DNA from: Liolophura sinensis | Taxonomy: Eukaryota; Mollusca; Polyplacophora; Chitonida; Chitonidae | Direction: 5' to 3' | NCBI RefSeq assembly: GCF_032854445.1 | Contig: NC_088306.1 | Span: forward strand, 12,085,386 to 12,149,385 | Length of the DNA stretch: 64,000 nt | Shown: positions 11,738-21,982 of the stretch, one piece after another | Position numbering within the stretch: the first letter of the stretch is position 1 | Layout: every line of letters starts with the position of its first letter | Notes under the pieces: generated by a model | What the model saw: only the letters and a program-made list of their open reading frames with translations | Databases searched by the model: none | What the model was told of the DNA's origin: nothing | Made by a program: the position numbers and the translations under genes

Positions 11738-14700
11738 CTGGATAAACAGAGAAAATGTGGAATAAGTCAAAGTAGCACTGTAGCATGTGTCCAGATTCTA
11801 GATTGTTTTGTCCAGATTGTTTAGGTTCTAAACACAGGAAATGTTGTATGACAACAGAAAAGTGTCACAGGCTTCATGCATCTAAAAAATTTCACTATTT
11901 CACGCACAGTTTTCAGCCTACAATATACAGTAGCCTGTGAATCACTCTGTTGATTTTAATCTGTCACTTAGTGTGGAACCAACAAGGTATGGGTCACACC
12001 TGGAAGCTGTCTTTTTCATCTAAGACACAACGAAAAGAAAATCTTCCGGGGCAAATGGTTTGTCTTTTTAGCTGAATGACATTGGTTATCAGCGAAGCAA
12101 ATTTCTGACAGTGGCCATTTGAAATGACAGCAAAACAATGCGGTGCTGAGATTTCAGGCTGCTTCTGCAATCTGTTTGTATTTATCATTCCACAATGCAT
12201 GTGCCAAGTTGCTTTTAAATGTCACAGCATCTCCATGCCCTGTAAACATAAGTCCTTGATTTTTCATGCTTTTCAAGGCCTGGAAATGTTACTTTCAAAT
12301 TCCAGGCTTTTTTAAGACTTTCAGTTTGCCCAGTTCCTATTCTGATCTCAAAATTACAAGAGCAGGAAAGCAAACATTGGTCATCCCTTCAGACATGCGT
12401 TAATACACAATACTATTGCAATAGAGCAGACTGAATCATCAGTGCTATATTACACCTCAAATGAACACTATTATTTATTTATTTATTTCATTGGTGTTTT
12501 ATGGCACACTTAAGAATAGTTCACTTATATGATGACAGTCAGCATTATGGTGGAAGGAAACCAGGCAGAGCCCTGGGGAAACCCATGACCATCCGCAGCT
12601 TGTTGCCAGACCTTCCCACGTGCAGCTGGGAGAGGGACTGGACTTGAAGGTTCCTGGATCAATGCGCCGTGCTGGCATGCTAACCGACATATACATATAC
12701 CTGCACGGGAGTCATTGCCCATCCCTTCATAGATCTGTTATTACACAATATACCTGCAATATGTAATAATGACTGAACTGCCATCAATATATTACATCTA
12801 GTAACATTATTACACACCTGTTCTGGAGTCAGATTCCAGTCTTCTCCGGCAGCCATGTTCTCCTCAAGTTGCTTAATATTCGTAGCACCAATAATCACAG
12901 ATGGGACATTCTTCTGTTGGAGAAGCCACTTCAACGACACCTGGGCAGCCGACCGTCCTAGAGATTTAAACAAAAGTAATCTGCCAATAACGGTTGTCAA
13001 ACATCTTACTGGAGATTTTGTCTTTTACTGAAAGTTTCATCAAAAATAATCCTACACTAACAATAATACAAAGAAAGATTCCAAACAGATTAAAAAAAAA
13101 AAAACAAAAAATAAAAAAAATGAATTCTCAATACCGGTACCTATCTTTATTGCTTAAAACCACCATCTTGGCAACACCAATCAAACACGTCAAACGCATC
13201 CCATTACCAGTATTCACAAAGAAGAAATAAATAACCTGTGTGTTTGTCAACAGTAGTGTAATGAAATGTGGATGTTTAACTCAATTTTAATACAAATTAA
13301 ACAAAGATATATCTACTCTAATTCTTCAACTTTCTCTTCTACCACCAATATTTTAAATCATTCTGAGAGAACTGGAGGGGAAGGGGGGATGTAGAGAGAA
13401 AAAAATAGCACAGTTTCATGATGCTCAGGCTTCTAGCAACACAAAAAATTAATTTAGTATCATTCTCATAACAGGCCTGCTCTCAATTACCTCCCTTGTT
13501 ACACGCCAGCAACTATGACGTAACTCGAGATTAGCTTTTGAGGCGTGAAATTACGAGAAGTGAGACCTCATTTGTAAAAGCATGCTATATGTAGGTAATG
13601 AGACGACAGTGACAAATATTTTCTAGGCAACAGCATGTGAAAAAACATTATATCAGCCTTCCAAAGTCACAAAAATATGATGAGATCTTAAATGAAATAA
13701 ATGTTATGCAGCTTAACAGTTCGCCCAGGTTGTTTATTATATTTAATTAGGACTAGGATTTTAAAATCATGTCCAAATGGATTAAAAATAATATTTATTT
13801 ATTCATTTGATTGGTGTTTTACGCCGTACTCAAGAATATTTCACTTATATGACCGCGGCCAGCATTATGATGGGAGGAAACTGGGCACAGCCTGGGGGAA
13901 ACCCATGACCATTCCCAGGTTGCTGACAAACCTTCCCACGTACGATTAAAAATAATATATAACATTTATCATAGGCTTTTTGAATAAGTTTACAATCTTA
14001 AAAGCTGTCTTAAAGCTAGGGCTTGAATTAGCTTCTGCAACTTTAACTTTCTCTGAGATCCTACCTAACCTACCTAAAAAAGTGCTTAGTGCTCAAAAAC
14101 GTTGAAGATTTACAGTGTACACGTATTATCTTCATGTAAACTTTCTGTTTACCACAATCAGTCTACAATACTAATTCATTCTGTTTTGCATGTCATACCC
14201 GAACCATTCCCCATAGCCAAAGAGCATGGCGTATATCTTGGAGCGCTTCTCCAGTGTCAAAACCCCAGCCTCACAAAAGCGGGGTTAAATGATAAGGATT
14301 AAGATGGTCTAAATTACTTTCCCTAACTATTTCCCTAAAAAAATCTTGCAATATATTAAAACTGCTATTATAAGGTTTAGAGGGTAAATCAGAAACAGGT
14401 ATTTTCGGTTGTGTCAACTTTGGCCTGGTGTGACATACTTTCAACTGATCTTTCCACCATAATTGATTTTAAAGTAGAAGAAAACATAAAAATGATGCCG
14501 AAATCAGATCAAAGAGCTTGAAATCTTGTTTGCAAACATGGTCTTTCGGATTTTTTTTGATTTTTTTCATTCAGAAGAAAAGGCCATTTGAAAAAAAGAT
14601 GTGTATGGTGGGTATTTGGGACCACAATTTGGTACAGATCTTGCATAAAAATGTTGTAAATAAGAATGTGATGCATGCCTAATAAATTTCCTTGAATGTA

Positions 14701-17700
14701 AATTTTCACAATGGTGACATGGTCACAAGCCAAATTAACCACTGTTCTCTGGCAATAAATAAGTCATATATTATGTTACTTGTTTGCCCACAATTGGCTA
14801 TCACAAAGGCAGCAATGTCTACACAACTTAGACATTACTTTAGGCAGGAAGAGTTCCTCACTACACATTAAAAGCCGCAGAAATGCAGCAAGAGTTACCT
14901 ACCTTGTTCCTTGGCAACATCTTCCACTACACCAAGGATCTTCCAGAACTGGTCGCTGTCAAAGAACTTTTGTAAGGTGGGATGTGACTGGGCGTATTTG
15001 CCTCGCAGTTTAGCGTCTTCAGCCACCCAGGCAAGTCGAGAAGAAGTGTTGACCTGGGCATCACGTTTGTATTTACCGGACAACAGCCCACTGAAAGTAG
15101 ATTCATAACAAAATCCCAGTCAATCATTCGTGAACCTCTTCATATTAACAAAACGTGCGCTTGATGAAAATTTATTCTTTGTGAAAATATTCTTGTCCCC
15201 ATTAGTCCTTGGTTATCATTTATCATCTCAGTCAAGAATTTGTCATTTATGCAACGGTAACCAGTATATTATGAGTTGAGGGGGTAAACCATCAACCTCG
15301 GGCAAATAATACTACATTTCCATGACTGAAGTACATGTAACACAAGTGGTCCATTGAACATCAAGATCATCTGACCAAAAACAAGGCTTTAAAATGTGCA
15401 GCCTTTATAGCACTTCCAGGATAAAGGGACAATCTGTATGTACTACACAAGTAGTCTGTCCAGTAGTAGTATGCTGTGACTTGAGGGGTGTCATGTTTGG
15501 TGTCATCTGCATAGTGTTACAGTAAGGCAGCAAAGAACACCTTCTTGAAATGACTGAAATAATCTTAAAATACTATCAATATTATACGCTATGTTACAAA
15601 AAATAATTTTGTGAGAATATTATCATTATGTTTGTGTTCAGTCCAGCACTGGTGCATACCCCTTTAACGGGCTCCAAGGTATTATTCCCACACCTTCTTG
15701 CGCACAGACATCAAACACATCAAACTCGGACTCACGGTTCAATAAACAGTAGTGTTGCTGAAACAAAAGATAGTCAGTGTTAAGCAAAAAAAAAAAAAAG
15801 GTAGAGAACTATTAAATTATTACTTTCAATAGGTTAGAATATTATATTATATAATATATATCTAATATATAATTATATAATATAACCGCAGTTTATGTGG
15901 TTATATTCTTCTATATAACTGCATATATTGAGGTTGCAAGAATGAATATGGGTGCAGGGAACATGCAGGACAGCTCCACTTGAAGCCAGGTGTAAATCAA
16001 CCATGTGACTAAAATGTAGCAGTTACGGCTTGGGGGACTCGAAGCATCTGAAAGCAAACTCCTACTCCTAGGTTTTAGATGAATTATACCGGCTGACGGG
16101 TTTCAGCAGTCGCTCAGAGTTGAGCATGTTCTACTTTTCTGTGTCACTGTGATGCTTGACACAAAACACATCCCACAAAAGTCACATTATTAATCATACC
16201 AGTAAACTGAGACATTGGTTTAAACCGCAAAGATTTGGAGCTATACCCACCCAGCTACCTATAAAATAACACACCACTCTGTTTAATCTGGAGCTATACC
16301 CACCCAGCTACCTATAAAATAACACACCACCCTGTTTAATCTGGAGCTATACCCACCCAGCTACCTATAAAATAACACACCACTCTGTTTAATCTGGAGC
16401 TATACCCACCCAGCTACCTATAAAATAACACACTACTCTGTTTAATCTGGAGCTATACCCACCCAGCTACCTATAAAATAACACACCACTCTGTTTAATC
16501 TGGAGCTATACCCACCCAGCTACCTATAAAATAACACACCACCCTGTTTAATTTGGAGCTATACCCACCCAGCTACCTATAAAATAACACACCACTCTGT
16601 TTAATCTGGAGCTACACCCACCCAGCTACCCATAAAATAACACACCACCCTGTTTAATCTGGAGCTATACCCATCCAGCTACCTATAAAATAACACACCA
16701 CCCTGTTTAATCTGGAGTTGTACCCACCTAGCTACCTATAAAACAACACACCACTCTATTTAACCTGGAGCTATACCCACCCAGCTACCTGTAAAATAAC
16801 ACACCATTCTGTTTAATCTGGAGCTATACCCACCCAACTACTTGCAAAATAACACACCACTATTTTTAACCTGGAGCTATACCTACCCAGCTACGTGTAA
16901 AATAACACACCACTCTGTTTAACCCGGGGCTATACTCACCCAGATACTTAAAACGTCACGACCAAATCGTAATCTGAAGCCCACTTACCTGTAAACTGAC
17001 CCATCGGTTTAAGCCCATAAACTTGCTGTAATCAGCAATCTTCTGAAGTTGCCAACCACAGATGTTACTGGCGCCCAGGTATCGAACTTTGCCCGCTCGC
17101 ACCAGGTCGTTAAGAGCAAGCAGTGTTTCATCCAAAGGTGTGCCAGAATCCCACACATGAATCTACAAGAAGATAAAAGTCTTGACAATATAGAAATACT
17201 GTCATTGTCAGTCAGTCAAACATTTGGTAAAATTTGCGTACTTGTATTGACTGTTTTTGTCTTTCCACTTTTATTCTGAGCAGGATTCAACAACTGTGGA
17301 GGTTTCAACAACTGTGGAGGTTTCAACAATACTTATGTTTCAACAACTGATTTTTTCATCCACACTTCCATACTCCTCACAGTGCAGCTTTTAACAAATC
17401 TCCAAGTTACAGCATCTGCTATCTTCAGCCATGCTATCATTCTCCTCACCGTGTAGTTTCAACCGATGCCTCAGCTTCGACAACTGCCATTTTTAGCCAC
17501 ACATCCGTACTTCTCATAGTTCAGTTTCAACAAATGTTCAAGTTTAAACAACCACAATATTAATTTTTGGACAGACTTCCATACTCCTCAAAACGCAGTT
17601 TTTCAACAAATGCCCAGGTTCCAATCAATAACTGCAATTTTCAGGCACAATTCTGTACTCCTCACACTGAAGGTTTCAACAACAGCAATTTTCAGCCACA

Positions 17701-20700
17701 CTTCCATACTCCTCACAGTGGAGGCACTGTCCACATTATTAGTGACTGTGAGCTGCTACACTGCTTCATATTTACCTGGTACAGGTCCACATAGTCAGTC
17801 TGCAGTCTCTCTAAACTCTTCTCAATACTGGACATGATGTGTTTGCGACTCAGACCCACAGCGTTTGGGTTTGATGGATCCATGCTACCTCGCACCTTTG
17901 TCGCCACAACATACTTCCCTCTGTCCTGTCTAATGAAAATGGTAAAATATGACTAAAATTCTAAACTTAAAACTCTCAAAATGCAAGTGTATAAACATTC
18001 ATAAAGAATCTACCTAACATCGAGAAAGAAAAAGTTCAAAGGTCATGCCACGATACAACAATATAATTAACCACACTGTCAATATAGATCTGCAGATAAG
18101 CAATAAAGTGTCCAGTAAAAAAAATGACACCATTAATGTACAAAATGTTTTGGTTCACTCTAAGATTGACAGGTTAACTAAGATTAACAGGTTAACTCTA
18201 AGACTGACAGGTTACCTAAGATTGACAGGTTCACTAAGATTGACAGGTTAACCCTAAGAATGATTGGTTAACTCTGATTGATAGATTAACTCTTAGATTG
18301 ATAGGTTAACTCTTAGACTGATAGGTTAACCCTAAGATTGGCAGGTTAACCCTAAGATTGACAGGTTGACTCTAAGGCTGACAGGTTCACTAAGATTGAC
18401 AGGTTAACCCTAAGATTAACGAGTTACCTCTAAGATTCACACATTAACTAAGATTGACAAGTTAACCCTAAGATTGACAGGTTAACCCTAAGATTGACAG
18501 GTTAACTCTAAAATTGACAGGTTAACCCTAAGATTGACAGGTTAACCCTAAGATTGATAAATTAACTAAGATTGACAGGTTAACTCTAAGATTGACAGGT
18601 TCACTAAGATTGACAGGCTCACTAAGATTGACAGGTTATCTAAGATTGACAGGCTAACCCTAAGACTGACAGCTTAACCCTAAGATTGACAGGTTAACTA
18701 AGATTGACAGGTTAACCCTAAGGTTGACAGGTTAACCCTAAGATTGACAGGTTAACTAAGATTAACAGGTTAACTCTTAGACTGACAGGTTAACTAAGAT
18801 TAACAGGTTAACTCTTAGACTGACAGGTTAACTAAGATTGACAGGTTAAATCTAAGATTGACAGGTTAACTAAGATTGACAGGTTAACTAAGATTGACAG
18901 GTTAACTCTTAGACTGACAGGTTAACTCTAAGATTGACAGGTTAACTCTAAGATTGACAGGTTAACTCTTAGACTGACAGGTTAACTCTAAGATTGACAG
19001 GTTAACTAAGATTGACAGGTTAACTAAGATTGACAGGTTAACTAAGATTGACAGGTTAACCCTAAGACTGACAGGTTAACCCTAAGATTGACAGGTTAAC
19101 CCTAAGATTGACAGGTTAACCCTAAGATTTACAGGTTAACCCTAAGATTGACAGGTTAACTAAGATTGACAGGTTGATTGACAGGTTAGCTAAGATTGAC
19201 AGGTTAACTAAGATTGACAGGTTAACTCTTAGACTGACAGGTTAACTAAGATTGACATGTTAACTAAGATTGATAGGTTAACTAAGATTGACAGGTTAAC
19301 CCTAAGATTGACAGGTTAACTAAGATTGACAGGTTAACTCTACGATTGACAGGTTAACTAAGACTGACAGGTTAACTCGCAGATTGACAGGTTAACTAAG
19401 ACTGACAGGTTAACTCTTACACTGACAGGTTAACTCCAAGATTGACAGGTTAACTAAGATTGATAGGTTAACCCTAAGATTGACAGGTTAACCCTAAGAT
19501 TGACAGGTTAACTAAGATTGACAGGTTAACTGAGATTGACAGGTTAACGCTAAGATTGATAGGTTAACTCTTAGATTGACAGGTTAACTCTAAGACTGAC
19601 AGGTTAACTAAGATTGACAGGTTAACTCTAAGAATGACAGGTTAACTAAGATTGACAGGTTAACTCTAAGATTGATAGCTTAACTAAGATTGACAGGTTA
19701 ACCCTAAGATTGACAGGTTAACTAAGATTGACAGGTTAACTCTTAGATTGACAGGTTAACTCTAAGGTTGACAGGTTAACTAAGATTGACAGGTTAACTA
19801 AGATTGATAGTTTAACTAAGATTGACAGGTTAACCCTGAGATTGACAGGTTAACTAAGATTGACAGGTTGACCTAGCTGAACTGTGTTGAGCCCACAATC
19901 CTCAGGATTATAGCCTATTCTTCATTCCAAGAGTACGGTACAATTAAAAAATTTCCACAGATATGGTTTGACGTAGTTCCTACTTTCTACCCTCTTTCAT
20001 GTCTTTATACAGAAATAAAAGCATCACTGTACTAAGCAGATCAGCAAATTTGTGGGGAGATGGATGGCAAAGGGAGTCAGCCATGTATATTTATTTTGCT
20101 GATTGGTATTTAGTATGCTATATTTTAGAATATTTTATTTATACAAGGGCTGCCAGCATTATGATGGGAGGAAACCGAATGAGAAAACGAATATGAGTGA
20201 GTGATCATACCTAACTGAAGAAAAAAACAATAAGCTAACTGGAGCTTGAAAACATAAATGTATATATGTAATTATGACTTCATTACGACACACACATTTA
20301 TGTCCATACTGTTCTTTCTGGTCCAGGTTTCATGGACATTCTTGGTGTTGACAATCATATAAATGAATAAATAAAATTTCACTGATGTAAGATGCTACAA
20401 GAATTTTTGAATTTGCATTTTTTTTTTCTAACTGAGCTAATTAGAAACTGTACAAGGTGGGCAAGAACACTACCCAACTGTGGCAAGTATTTCTACAATT
20501 TCATACAAACTATTGATACAAATTCAAACCATACTACTGCTAACAGTCTACAAGGTGGACTCCATTAAACTACATGGTAATTCCACTAAATGTTAACACA
20601 GTCCAACTCACTTCTTCAGCCATGTTCCAACAATCTGTTCAGAGAGGCCTGTCTGATAGATATCTGCTGTGTCCAAAAAGTTGCCCCCCATTTCTGCATA

Positions 20701-21534
20701 TTTATCCATGACGGCATGAGAATCTTGTTCATTGATGTTGGATGGTCGCCCGTTCTGTGTAATAAATATACATCACGTTGAAAGCATAAGTGAAATACTG
20801 TAAGCACAAATATTCTTCTGACTGCTGCAAATAATCAAGGTGAACATTATGTTTTATCCCTAATTAACATTCTCCCTTGAATGTACACATTAATTATGTA
20901 TGTGGTAATTTTTAGCCTTTATATAAGTAGCTAAACAATTAGTTTGATATCAAAAACAGGATGCAAAAAAGGAATAATACCGAAAACACTGGTGTAGTTA
21001 ATTTGAATTTGCGTAATATCACTTTGTGATATTTGGTATATAATGGTGAATAAGTCAATCAACAAAACTGATAAGGCCTACTTCTTGTGAGTTGATGGAG
21101 ATGTTTGTGTACGTGCTAATAAAGTATGTCATATGTTCTGGTGAATCTTATCAAAGCCCACGTGTGTCTGTATATTTATTATAACAGTCTAATAGAGACT
21201 GAACCCCTGTAAACTGAACTTCGTGACCTAATTATCTCTTTCTAATACTACAAGCTAGGCAAAATATAAAATAGTTGTTTCCTGATCCAAAAGCACTTTG
21301 CAGCAATTAAGGGTTAAGATGTAGATTAGCTTCGAAATCATGAATAATCTTATCTAAGGTAATCAGGAGTGTCTAACCTGCACTAGTGTGAAGTATGACA
21401 CACTGGACATGAGTGCTTTCAAAACTACTTTGAATTACCGGTATCTGCCCGAATGTCATTGTCCCCAAACAGATGTTGGAGACCTTCAGGCCAGAGTTGC
21501 CAAGGTAATTGTAAAGTACACGTGGTGAAGACAT
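11645..21534 (-). CDS. Aldo-keto reductase (Kv-beta/YajO-like), 8 exons
   Basis: Spliced minus-strand gene for a 361-aa NADPH-dependent aldo-keto reductase of the (beta/alpha)8 superfamily, probably cytosolic, reducing aldehydes or ketones; the substrate is unknown. Coding exons: 21534-21439, 20754-20612, 17929-17776, 17162-16989, 15757-15660, 15090-14903, 12957-12818, 11737-11645. All introns are GT-AG and exon lengths sum to 1086 nt in one open frame. The usual catalytic tetrad is visible: Asp60 and Tyr65 (FLDTADIY), Lys91 (VVATK) and His133 (IHVWD). SPLKGGLLSGKY and the C-terminal cofactor motif [14 protein letters not shown] are also present. The start is supported by an in-frame TAG two codons upstream. 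Length and motif order fit the bacterial YajO / Kv-beta-like branch. The gene diverges from the FYTTD1-like gene across a 411-bp gap. Introns 2 and 4 carry minisatellites. Assigning a named AKR subfamily would be inference. Confidence 0.9.
12471..12686 (-). mobile_element. SINE in AKR intron 7
   Basis: Minus copy with (AAAT) tail at its left and part of the tRNA head near 'gcatgctaaccga'. Same strand as the gene; about 15-20 percent diverged by eye. Confidence 0.85.
12818..12957 (-). CDS. AKR exon 7 (cofactor-binding C-terminus)
   Basis: Acceptor CTAG|GACGG. Encodes [20 protein letters not shown] and then [16 protein letters not shown], the nucleotide-cofactor phosphate-binding segment of the family. 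Donor CAG|GTGTGT, phase 0. Confidence 0.92.
13795..13943 (-). mobile_element. 5'-truncated SINE with 15-bp TSD (AKR intron 6)
   Basis: Tail and body only, ending at 'ccttcccacgtac'. Flanked by perfect duplications gattaaaaataatat at 13780-13794 and 13944-13958, showing the copy was truncated when it inserted. Confidence 0.93.
14280..14450. repeat. Interspersed repeat, copy A (AKR intron 6)
   Basis: Shares 'gggttaaatgataagga', 'tattaaaactgct' and 'tttggcctggtgtgac' in the same order and spacing with 26450-26605 in a FYTTD1-like intron. Family unknown. Confidence 0.6.
14903..15090 (-). CDS. AKR exon 6
   Basis: Acceptor TTTCAG|TGGGCTG. Encodes GLLSGKY and the variable loop-helix segment up to [10 protein letters not shown]; donor CAAG|GTAGGT, phase 1. 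Confidence 0.9.
15660..15757 (-). CDS. AKR exon 5
   Basis: Starts [15 protein letters not shown] and ends [12 protein letters not shown], with the last glycine codon split by the donor GG|GTATGC. The four-G run at the donor was resolved by the frame of exon 6. Confidence 0.9.
15842..15885. repeat. AT-rich inverted repeat
   Basis: Arms 15842-15860 and 15866-15885 are near-perfect complements with a 5-base loop, followed by a second ATAACC/GGTTAT pair (15882-15904). Could extrude as a hairpin; also a simple-sequence by-product. Confidence 0.6.
16198..16230 (-). pseudogene. Decayed copy of the end of AKR exon 4
   Basis: On the minus strand it reads GGTTTAAACCAATGTCTCAG TTTACTG|GTATG, against GGCTTAAACCGATGGGTCAG TTTACAG|GTAAG at the true exon end (17014-16982). 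About 25 of 31 bases match. It lies across the 53-bp minisatellite from the exon. Confidence 0.6.
16235..16945. repeat. 53-bp minisatellite (AKR intron 4)
   Basis: About 13 tandem units starting GGAGCTATACCCACCCAGCT and ending with CACACCACTCTGTTTAATCT. Left units are nearly identical; units near the exon are more diverged. Confidence 0.95.
16989..17162 (-). CDS. AKR exon 4 (catalytic His)
   Basis: 58 codons, phase 0 at both ends. Starts with IHVWD (His133 of the tetrad) and includes [16 protein letters not shown], the typical strand-5 motif. Donor CAG|GTAAGT. A decayed copy of the last codons lies 760 bp downstream, on the far side of the 53-bp minisatellite. Confidence 0.92.
17283..17735. 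repeat. Degenerate tandem repeat (AKR intron 3)
   Basis: Repeated phrases 'ttcagccacacttccatact', 'cctcacagtg' and 'tttcaacaactg' recur every 60-80 bp or so. Old and irregular. Confidence 0.7.
17776..17929 (-). CDS. AKR exon 3 (catalytic Lys)
   Basis: Acceptor TTAG|ACAGG; a second AG four bases further would break the frame. The spliced product reads [16 protein letters not shown] with catalytic Lys91, then a region ending QTDYVDLYQ at donor CAG|GTAAAT. Confidence 0.9.
18165..19872. repeat. 18/20-bp minisatellite with telomere-like units (AKR intron 2)
   Basis: About 90 units of TAAGATTGACAGGTTAAC, with 20-bp variants carrying CC, TC or TCT before TAAG. Roughly twenty junctions read TTAACCCTAAG, which on the minus strand contains TTAGGGTTA. 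Confidence 0.95.
20087..20177 (-). mobile_element. SINE fragment (AKR intron 2)
   Basis: 'tatttattttgctgattggt' and 'gccagcattatgatgggagg' match the reversed SINE 3' half; truncated and diverged. Confidence 0.75.
20612..20754 (-). CDS. AKR exon 2 (catalytic Asp/Tyr)
   Basis: Acceptor ...TTACACAG, donor AA|GTGAGT. Encodes [20 protein letters not shown] and then [19 protein letters not shown], carrying catalytic Asp60 and Tyr65 with the normal spacing. Ends in phase 2. Confidence 0.9.
21439..21534 (-). CDS. AKR exon 1 (residues 1-32)
   Basis: Encodes the N-terminal beta strand region, with [20 protein letters not shown] typical of this AKR branch. It ends at CCG|GTAATT, phase 0. The residues just before the donor (QIP) are less conserved, so the exact donor is the least certain junction in the gene, but this one keeps frame with exon 2. 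Confidence 0.85.
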
Positions 21535-21622
21535 TTTCTAAGGTCTTAATCGCTTAACAATTAAAAGACGTTCCACAAGCTGTTGTCACTGGCAGAAGCT
21601 ATCAGCGTCAGCTGGGACACCC

Positions 21623-21628
21623 CACGTG
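21623..21628. promoter_or_regulatory. Palindromic E-box CACGTG
   Basis: Perfect CACGTG about 90 bp upstream of the AKR start codon. A six-base match is weak evidence alone; its position in a divergent promoter is what makes it worth noting. Confidence 0.3.
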
Positions 21629-21833
21629 GTCAAAGTACACGCCCCCTACCGCGATGCTCACACTCATAAGTTCCAAAACAAACACATTTAATTAAAATAT
21701 GTGTAGTGCATTTGATGTAAGCGGTTGGAGCTGACATAAGGTTTTATTACAAATATTAATCCGCATGATGACATGATAACCGTTACAGTAAAAATTTTTA
21801 GTTTGAGTTTACACCGTGTTCAGAGTGATCACG

Positions 21834-21849
21834 CAGCGCCGTCTGGTGG
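21834..21849 (-). promoter_or_regulatory. CTCF-like motif in the shared promoter
   Basis: The minus strand reads CCACCAGACGGCGCTG, close to the bilaterian CTCF core CCASYAGRKGGCRC. Only sequence similarity supports it; occupancy is unknown. Confidence 0.45.
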
Positions 21850-21945
21850 TGAGAGACTTGTACTTTTCGAGTTGTGCCATGAAGCTGTTGTAATCCCGTT
21901 TACTGTCATTTCTGCTTTTAAATCGTTTCCTTGCTACAGTTAAAG

Positions 21946-21982
21946 ATGTCTGGCACGGTGGAAAAGATAGATATGTCCTTAG
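21946..21982 (+). CDS. FYTTD1: FYTTD1-like exon 1 (start, UAP56-binding motif)
   Basis: Twelve codons plus one base, MSGTVEKIDMSL, donor TTAG|GTGAGT. It is the first ATG after the in-frame TAA at 21919. The UAP56-binding motif is split between this exon and the next. Confidence 0.85.

Larger units (their letters stand above)
21535..21945. promoter_or_regulatory. Bidirectional promoter region, AKR / FYTTD1-like
   Basis: The two start codons are head-to-head, 412 bp apart, so both promoters must lie here or in upstream noncoding exons. No TATA box is evident. Visible elements are a CACGTG E-box at 21623-21628, a CTCF-like motif at 21834-21849, and an upstream ATG (21879) with a five-codon uORF before the FYTTD1 start. 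That start is preceded by an in-frame TAA at 21919. Confidence 0.6.

Noticed and set aside
17924..17929. Alternative AKR exon 3 acceptor ACAG|GACAG
   Set aside because: It would shift the frame and destroy the KYVVATK motif.
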